Positions 59,910 to 64,000 of a stretch of 64,000 bases of DNA are shown in pieces; within the stretch, counting starts at the first letter, position 1; each line of letters opens with the position of its first letter. The notes below the pieces were generated by a model, which searched no databases, was not told the origin of the DNA, and saw only the letters and a list, made by a program, of their open reading frames with translations. A program made the position numbers and the translations under genes. Source of the DNA: Variovorax paradoxus (GTDB lineage Bacteria; Pseudomonadota; Gammaproteobacteria; Burkholderiales; Burkholderiaceae_C); the NCBI RefSeq assembly GCF_902712855.1, contig NZ_LR743507.1, positions 3,768,001 through 3,832,000 on the forward strand, written 5' to 3'.

Positions 59910-60089
59910 ATGACAGACGATCCGAAAAAGACAGGCCTCGACCGAAAGCTCATCGCATTGAGTGAGCCGCACGAGGTGCTGTCGTGGACAAAATCGCTGG
60001 GCTGCACGGAAGCGCAATTGCGTGAGGCAGTCGCAGCCGTTGGCAATTCCGCCGAGGCCGTGCGCGTCTACCTCGGGAAGAAGAAGTGA
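59910..60089 (+). CDS. DUF3606 domain protein, copy 1
   Basis: A 59-aa protein with AGGAG 6 nt before ATG 59910. LSEPHEVLSWTKSLGCTEAQ, LREAVAAVGNSAEAVRVYL is the DUF3606 pattern (L-G-x-x-E-x-x-L-R-x-A-V-x-x-V-G). Its stop overlaps the next gene (TGATG). Function unknown. Confidence 0.82.
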   Translation: MTDDPKKTGLDRKLIALSEPHEVLSWTKSLGCTEAQLREAVAAVGNSAEAVRVYLGKKK

Positions 60090-60346
60090 TGTCGCATATC
60101 CGCCGGATTTCCGTGCACGTCGACGAGTCGGATCCTGGGCACTTCTACTGGGTGCTCATGGAGGAAGGCGATGATGCATCCCAGTGGCGCGAACTGGAGT
60201 CGGCCGACGAGAGCTACGACATGTGGCTCGACGCGCTGCAGGCCGGCACGAAAGCGCTGATCGCATACGCGCCAGACGAGCGCATCGGTCCGCGAGAGCC
60301 CGGCGACGACGAGGATGCATCGCCGGTCGGCATTCCCATCAGGTAA
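60089..60346 (+). CDS. Small acidic protein of unknown function
   Basis: An 85-aa protein (MSHIRRISVHVDESDPGHFY) rich in Asp/Glu and Trp. Coupled to the DUF3606 gene by the TGATG overlap. No domain recognised. Confidence 0.6.
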   Translation: MSHIRRISVHVDESDPGHFYWVLMEEGDDASQWRELESADESYDMWLDALQAGTKALIAYAPDERIGPREPGDDEDASPVGIPIR

Positions 60347-60444
60347 ACGCTCGTGAGCCTCTATGCCCTGCTGTGCGCTTGGCGAAAGTTCGCCTGGTAC
60401 GTGCGGCGGGGCCCTCTCGCCTAACTTCCAGACGACCTGCGATC

Positions 60445-60720
60445 ATGATCTCTCGCAAGCAAACCCAAAGGATCACCGCGAATACAGCTGCCGATGCGAA
60501 GGCGTGGGCAAAGGAGCTCGGCTGCACAGTTCCAGAGCTCAGGATCGCACTACGTGCGGTCGGAAATTCAACCGAGCGTGTCAGGACCTATTTGGCCGCG
60601 CTCAACGGCCGCACGGCTGATGCTGCAGTCTCAACTGCATTCGACCGCCCGGGACCCAGCGAAGGTCATTTGGCATTGAGCCCGCGAGGTTGGCCGGGGC
60701 TGCAATCGTCAAATTCCTGA
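60445..60720 (+). CDS. DUF3606 domain protein, copy 2
   Basis: A 91-aa protein: RITANTAADAKAWAKELGCT, VPELRIALRAVGNSTERVRT. It matches copy 1 over the domain (L-G-C-T-x-x-x-L-R...A-V-G-N-S-x-x-x-V-R-x-Y-L) but has a longer low-complexity C-terminus that overlaps the convergent gene at 60666-60956. Probably a local duplicate. Confidence 0.75.
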   Translation: MISRKQTQRITANTAADAKAWAKELGCTVPELRIALRAVGNSTERVRTYLAALNGRTADAAVSTAFDRPGPSEGHLALSPRGWPGLQSSNS

Positions 60721-60956
60721 AGTGAGATGGCGGCGAAATCGTCGCCACGGTCGCGAAGCCGGCGAAGCTCTGCTCGTCCCATCGGCGTGATGCGAAGGAT
60801 AACCGCCCCTTGGTCGGCGAGTTGGCCGGGCTCCGGCAGATTCGCTTCCAGCAACTGCGCCGCAGCCAACACCGCCGCGCAATGGATGTCGGCTTCCTCA
60901 TGGATCAACAGGGGGAACGACGCATTCTCGATGCGTCGCAAAAAATTCATTGGCAT
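60666..60956 (-). CDS. Small protein of unknown function
   Basis: A 96-aa protein (MNFLRRIENASFPLLIHEEA from M3 at 60950; LLEANLPEPGQLADQGAVIL; ITPMGRAELRRLRDRGDDFA). Possibly a small winged-helix fold (basic MGRAELRRL near the wing). Convergent overlap with the DUF3606 copy 2 gene. Confidence 0.55.
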   Translation of the reverse strand: MPMNFLRRIENASFPLLIHEEADIHCAAVLAAAQLLEANLPEPGQLADQGAVILRITPMGRAELRRLRDRGDDFAAISLQEFDDCSPGQPRGLNAK

Positions 60957-61070
60957 TGGCGTTTGGTTCCTCTCGGCTGACTCAGCGGCGAATCTTGGAG
61001 GACGCGCTCATCGATTAAGCAACGAATGGAGCCTTCCGCGCCGAAGTCGCGTTGTTCGCCTACAAGCTTC

Positions 61071-61379
61071 CTACCGGTCAGCGCTGACGTATGCCTGCGC
61101 GCGCTCGCCGCCGGCGCCGGCGGCGCGCCGGTCCAGGACATAGCGCAACGCCGCCTCCAGCGTCGGCCAGCTCGGGAACACGTATACCCGCTGCCGGCGC
61201 TCGAATCGACCGCCAAAGGTCTCTAAGGCTGTCGAGAACCCTTTCACTGCTCCAATCAAGGCCGGCTTCATGTGGCCGAACGGCGGGGAGAACTCGCCCA
61301 CGGCGCAGCCGACTTCGGCTGCGAGTGCCTGGGCACGATCAGAACCGGCCGGAGCCGGAAACAACATGGTGCTGGTCAT
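61071..61379 (-). CDS. Protein of unknown function
   Basis: About 102 aa from ATG 61379 (MTSTMLFPAPAGSDRAQALA); ATG 61367 is also possible. GCAVGEFSPPFGHMKPALIG followed by AVKGFSTALETFGGRFE and a basic RRQRVYVFPSW stretch. The longer upstream frame runs into the toxin promoter region. Protein-like but no family recognised. Confidence 0.45.
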   Translation of the reverse strand: MTSTMLFPAPAGSDRAQALAAEVGCAVGEFSPPFGHMKPALIGAVKGFSTALETFGGRFERRQRVYVFPSWPTLEAALRYVLDRRAAGAGGERAQAYVSADR

Positions 61380-61479
61380 GCTCCACACATGGGGATGCGC
61401 TGCGAGATTTCTACGCTGGCGGACCGCTCGCGGCTCAGGACATCGCTGATCCTGCAACCATTTTTCTGTATGCACAAAA

Positions 61480-61518
61480 TAATCGTTGCATGCCGATTTA
61501 ATCGTTACTACAATTAAA
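61480..61518. promoter_or_regulatory. Promoter/operator candidate of the toxin-antitoxin operon
   Basis: TAATCGTT occurs twice 19 bp apart (61480, 61499), and TTTAAT...ATTAAA (61497-61502, 61513-61518) is an inverted repeat just before the toxin ATG. AT-rich patch in a GC-rich region, fitting an autoregulated toxin-antitoxin promoter. Confidence 0.5.
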
Positions 61519-61521
61519 TCC

Positions 61522-61812
61522 ATGCTCACCGTCATCGAAACCCCCACCTTCCAGAAGCAAGCCGCCGACGTGTGGAACGAAACGGAACGTATGGAGTTCA
61601 TCAGCTTCATTGCCGCCAACCCTGAAGCAGGCGACGTGATTCCCGGTGCCGAAGGTGCCCGTAAAGTTCGCTGGACGGTGGCAGGCAAGGGCAAGCGTGG
61701 CGGCGCCCGGGTGATCTACTTCAACCTGACCGAGGATGAGGTGGTGCTGCTGGTGGCGGTGTATTCGAAGGCCGACAAGGCCAACATTCTTCCGAAGGAG
61801 ATCAAGCGATGA
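61522..61812 (+). CDS. RelE/HigB-type toxin
   Basis: A 96-aa protein: FQKQAADVWNETERMEFISF, IAANPEAGDVIPGAEGARKV, RWTVAGKGKRGGARVIYF and VVLLVAVYSKADKANIL, the RelE-superfamily mRNA-interferase pattern (R-K-x-R-W...G-K-x-G-G-x-R-V-I-Y-F). The start is ATG 61522. Overlaps the antitoxin gene by ATGA. Confidence 0.88.
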   Translation: MLTVIETPTFQKQAADVWNETERMEFISFIAANPEAGDVIPGAEGARKVRWTVAGKGKRGGARVIYFNLTEDEVVLLVAVYSKADKANILPKEIKR

Positions 61813-62165
61813 CCATCAAGTCTCTGAAGGCCCTGAAGGGCCTCGATGTCGAGAAGGTGGCGAAGGCCATCGAGGCCGACGCAGGCGAGGCGCTGTCAGG
61901 TCTGCGCGAGTCGCTGGCCGAGGCACAGGCCGGCAAGTTCGCTGCCGTGCACACGCCCGAGCAGCTGGCGGCACGCAAGCGCGGCCGGCCGGTGGGCAGC
62001 GTGAAGGCCGACCCGAAGGTGGCCACGACTATCCGCCTGGACGCGGAGGTGCTGGAAGCACTCAAAGCGGCAGGGCCAGGCTGGCAAACGCGCGCAAACG
62101 ACGCTCTGCGTGCGGCTTTCGTGGCGAAGAAGGCAGCGCCCCGTGTGCCGCGCACCACGGCATGA
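61809..62165 (+). CDS. BrnA-like antitoxin
   Basis: A 118-aa protein. N-terminal half: coiled helical segment (KALKGLDVEKVAKAIEADAG) and basic AARKRGRPVGS hook; C-terminal ATTIRLDAEVLEALKAAGPG, WQTRANDALRAAF is the ribbon-helix-helix-like BrnA antitoxin motif. Usually BrnA goes with BrnT; here the toxin is RelE/HigB-type. Overlaps the toxin and the next gene by ATGA on both sides. Confidence 0.8.
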   Translation: MTIKSLKALKGLDVEKVAKAIEADAGEALSGLRESLAEAQAGKFAAVHTPEQLAARKRGRPVGSVKADPKVATTIRLDAEVLEALKAAGPGWQTRANDALRAAFVAKKAAPRVPRTTA

Positions 62166-62617
62166 GCACAGTAGCGCGCCCCCGCGTTTACCTCGCAGGC
62201 CCTGACGTCTTCCGGCCCGATGCGGAACAGCACTTCGCCGTAATGGCCGCTGCGTGCGAGACGCTCGGCCTCGAAGCACTCTCCCCGTTCGACGCGTCGA
62301 TCACCGCCAGCATCCCGCCGCACGCGATCTACGAGGCCAACATGGCGATGATTCGTTCAGCCCATGGGGTTGTGGCGAACCTGGAGGCCTTCCGCGGCGC
62401 CGGGCCGGACTCGGGCACTGCTTTCGAGGTCGGAGCAGCCGTGGCACTTGGCCTGCCAGTGGTCGCCTATGGCGGCCAGCCTGCTGACTTCGGCGTCAAC
62501 TTGCAGCAGGCGCTTGTCTTCGTGTCCGGTGCCGAGGAGGCGCTGCAGCTGATAGCAAGGTTACTGTTCGGCGTGACGCAGCCTACGGTACCGCCGGCGA
62601 TGCGCGATCTTCGGTAA
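62162..62617 (+). CDS. Nucleoside 2-deoxyribosyltransferase family protein
   Basis: A 151-aa protein: PRVYLAGPDVFRPDAEQHFA (start of the fold), SPFDASITASIPPHAIYEAN, MIRSAHGVVANLEAFRGAGP-DSGTAFEVGAAVALGLPVVA with D-S-G-T-x-x-E-x-G, the catalytic Glu region. The family splits nucleoside glycosidic bonds or transfers deoxyribose. Overlaps the antitoxin stop (ATGA), so it is part of the operon. Confidence 0.88.
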   Translation: MSTVARPRVYLAGPDVFRPDAEQHFAVMAAACETLGLEALSPFDASITASIPPHAIYEANMAMIRSAHGVVANLEAFRGAGPDSGTAFEVGAAVALGLPVVAYGGQPADFGVNLQQALVFVSGAEEALQLIARLLFGVTQPTVPPAMRDLR

Positions 62618-62678
62618 CTGTGTCGAGCAGAAAACGCACAACTCAGACGCGGCCAATGACGGAATAGCGGTCAGTCGC

Positions 62679-63755
62679 CTATCGGCGCCCTAGCTGCAGC
62701 TCGGCCGGGAGATCAACAGGCTTCGACTCATTCCGACGCCCAGGGGCAAGGCGTTTTGAAAGAGCGATTGCGGGCTTCTCGACCCATCGATGAATGACGT
62801 AGGAGGCAAGCAGCACCCCCGGCACATAGAGCGCGAACTTAAGGGGCAGCTTCCCGTGCGGCGTGTAGCTGAAGACCAATGTGGAGACTGATGTGTGGAT
62901 CGCATACATCGGATAGGAGATCTCTCCCACGAAATTTGCAACTCGCCCACGCAAGAAAGGGATCGAGTTCCTGTACACAAAAACAGCCCCGAAGATCGCC
63001 GCCGCCAACACGAATGAGAGAAGCGGTGTGCCCCAGGAAGTGAAAAGCCTCATAGGGCCCATCAAGAAAACGCAACTTGAGGCGAGCATGCCAAGCCACA
63101 TGTCGCCAGCACTGATCCGGCCAGTGAAGTGCAAGGACGCGAAGAAGGCGATAAACATGAACGGCAACATGGTCGCTGCAAAACCGATGTCGCCAGTCCA
63201 TGCCGGGCCAAGACCTGGAAACTTGAAAGCGAACATCGCCACAAGGATGAGGAAGCCCAGCGATAGTCGGTTGATCGATGCCCACGATCCCCGCGAAATC
63301 CACAGGATGGCCGCGCAGATCAAGTAGAACTTGAGCTCGATCTGAAGCGTCCATACAACCGGCTGTGGCATGGCGTGCGGCGGTTCCCATAGTCCACCAA
63401 CGAGCGAAACCATCAAGAAGTACAGCCTAGCCATGTCGAAGTTGGCGGCGTAATTTCCGACCAGTATCCCGACCGCAACATGCAGCAGGCAACACACCGC
63501 AAAAACCGGGTAGAGGCGCAGTGCGCGTCGGATCAAGAACTCGCGTGCGGAGGTAGACCCGAGGGCGATGGGCGTCACGAAGCCACTGATCAAAAAGAAG
63601 ACGGCAACGGCAACCCCGCCGATGAATGCCGAGACCTCAAACCGCAAATCGCCCGGCACTGTGTACGTGTTCGAGATTACGAAATGCTCAAGCGCAACTG
63701 CGCAGGCAGCTGCGCCTCGGAGCCCATTCAGAGCATCGATCCGCTTTTTGTCCAT
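62679..63755 (-). CDS. Acyltransferase 3 (OafA/YrhL) family membrane protein
   Basis: A 358-aa protein with about ten hydrophobic segments. RIDALNGLRGAAACAVALEH (family start, H20 in ALEHF), FFLISGFVTPIALG, FLIRRALRLYPVFAVCCLLH and WTLQIELKFYLICAAILWIS (the W-S/T-L-x-x-E motif) are family signatures. Such proteins O-acetylate O-antigen or other cell-surface sugars; phages use them for seroconversion. Sits beside a lysis gene. Confidence 0.9.
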   Translation of the reverse strand: MDKKRIDALNGLRGAAACAVALEHFVISNTYTVPGDLRFEVSAFIGGVAVAVFFLISGFVTPIALGSTSAREFLIRRALRLYPVFAVCCLLHVAVGILVGNYAANFDMARLYFLMVSLVGGLWEPPHAMPQPVVWTLQIELKFYLICAAILWISRGSWASINRLSLGFLILVAMFAFKFPGLGPAWTGDIGFAATMLPFMFIAFFASLHFTGRISAGDMWLGMLASSCVFLMGPMRLFTSWGTPLLSFVLAAAIFGAVFVYRNSIPFLRGRVANFVGEISYPMYAIHTSVSTLVFSYTPHGKLPLKFALYVPGVLLASYVIHRWVEKPAIALSKRLAPGRRNESKPVDLPAELQLGRR

Positions 63756-63825
63756 TTTCTTCTTCTAGAGGAGTCTGCCTCCCGACGGTCGCAATGATAA
63801 ATGGTTGCTCAAGAGCGACTCTCCT

Positions 63826-64000
63826 TTACGGAAGCGTCACTGCATCGGCGTGCCGCTCGCAGATGGTGCCGGCGGCGCCGCGTTTATCAGCGATGCGCGC
63901 CAGTTCTCCCGCTCGAGCGTCAGCCCGGCCGAACAGGTCGGCAAGCAAATCGAGGGGGTCGGCGGTTGTCGGCCCTCCGGCGGCAGCGGCGGGCGCTGCG
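63826..64000 (-). CDS. C-terminus of a probable Rz-like phage lysis protein (DUF2514-like), partial
   Basis: 58 nucleotide triplets are open from the window edge to a TAA at 63826. The end reads LLADLFGRADARAGELARIA, DKRGAAGTICERHADAVTLP. The pattern L-A-x-x-A-D-x-R-G-x-A-G-x-x-C-E-R-x-x-D is typical of the C-terminus of Rz/DUF2514-type spanin-like proteins. The N-terminal part lies outside the window. Suggests that a prophage lysis region lies to the right. Confidence 0.6.
   Translation of the reverse strand, partial: AAPAAAAGGPTTADPLDLLADLFGRADARAGELARIADKRGAAGTICERHADAVTLP

Overview
The window is high-GC bacterial chromosome. Gene content and order fit a betaproteobacterium of the Comamonadaceae, with a Variovorax/Acidovorax-like background: dnaX-ybaB-recR beside the SRP RNA gene, trxA-rho, pstSCAB-phoU-phoB-phoR flanked by ppx and ppk, a type-B ribosomal protein L31, and a recurring intergenic repeat around the core AACCGGCTTCGCCGGACCGC. 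This assignment is inferred from gene content, not from a marker-gene search.

Layout. (1) 1-7.2 kb, minus strand: an LtrA-family membrane protein cut by the window edge; a nitrate/sulfonate/taurine-type ABC importer (binding protein, ATPase, permease) with a terminator hairpin inside the operon; a MAPEG protein; then recR, ybaB and dnaX. dnaX contains an A9 run followed by a perfect hairpin and nearby stops in both alternative frames, so it probably makes a short gamma as well as tau. (2) 7.36-22.85 kb: a 15.4-kb integrative element inserted in the 3' end of the SRP (4.5S) RNA gene and bounded by an 18-bp direct repeat. It carries a tyrosine integrase, a GIY-YIG protein, a phage antirepressor, a 1571-aa phage-ejection-type protein (transglycosylase plus HELLH zincin motif), a serine resolvase, a winged-helix regulator and three proteins with HEPN-like R-X4-6-H motifs, one of them an Abi-C family protein. 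I see no capsid, terminase or tail genes.

(3) 22.9-36.7 kb, conserved chromosome: a HI0933-type flavoprotein, an AddAB-like helicase/nuclease pair, trxA, rho, a Gfo/Idh/MocA oxidoreductase, rpmE2, a GT39-like membrane protein and a MATE exporter. (4) 36.7-49 kb, a phosphate supercluster: phoR, phoB, phoU, pstB, pstA, pstC, pstS, ppx, sixA, ppk and an olsB-like ornithine-lipid acyltransferase. Pho boxes with exact 11-bp periodicity lie before pstS, ppx and ppk, linking phosphate uptake, polyphosphate metabolism and possibly phosphorus-free lipid synthesis to PhoB. (5) 49.2-52.1 kb: a cyclic-nucleotide-domain/thioredoxin-reductase-like fusion, a UBP zinc-finger protein, a GST-like protein and tRNA-Pro(TGG).

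(6) 52.2-64 kb, accessory DNA downstream of the tRNA: a SRAP protein, small unknown genes, a TrpF-like protein, a GNAT protein, a BLUF photosensor, an orphan OmpR-type regulator whose receiver lysine is Met, a NinX-like protein, a minimal ATP-dependent ligase, two DUF3606 proteins, a RelE/BrnA-like toxin-antitoxin pair overlapping a nucleoside deoxyribosyltransferase gene, an acyltransferase-3 protein and, at the edge, the C-terminus of a probable Rz-like phage lysis protein. This looks like a genomic island or the end of a prophage that continues past the window.
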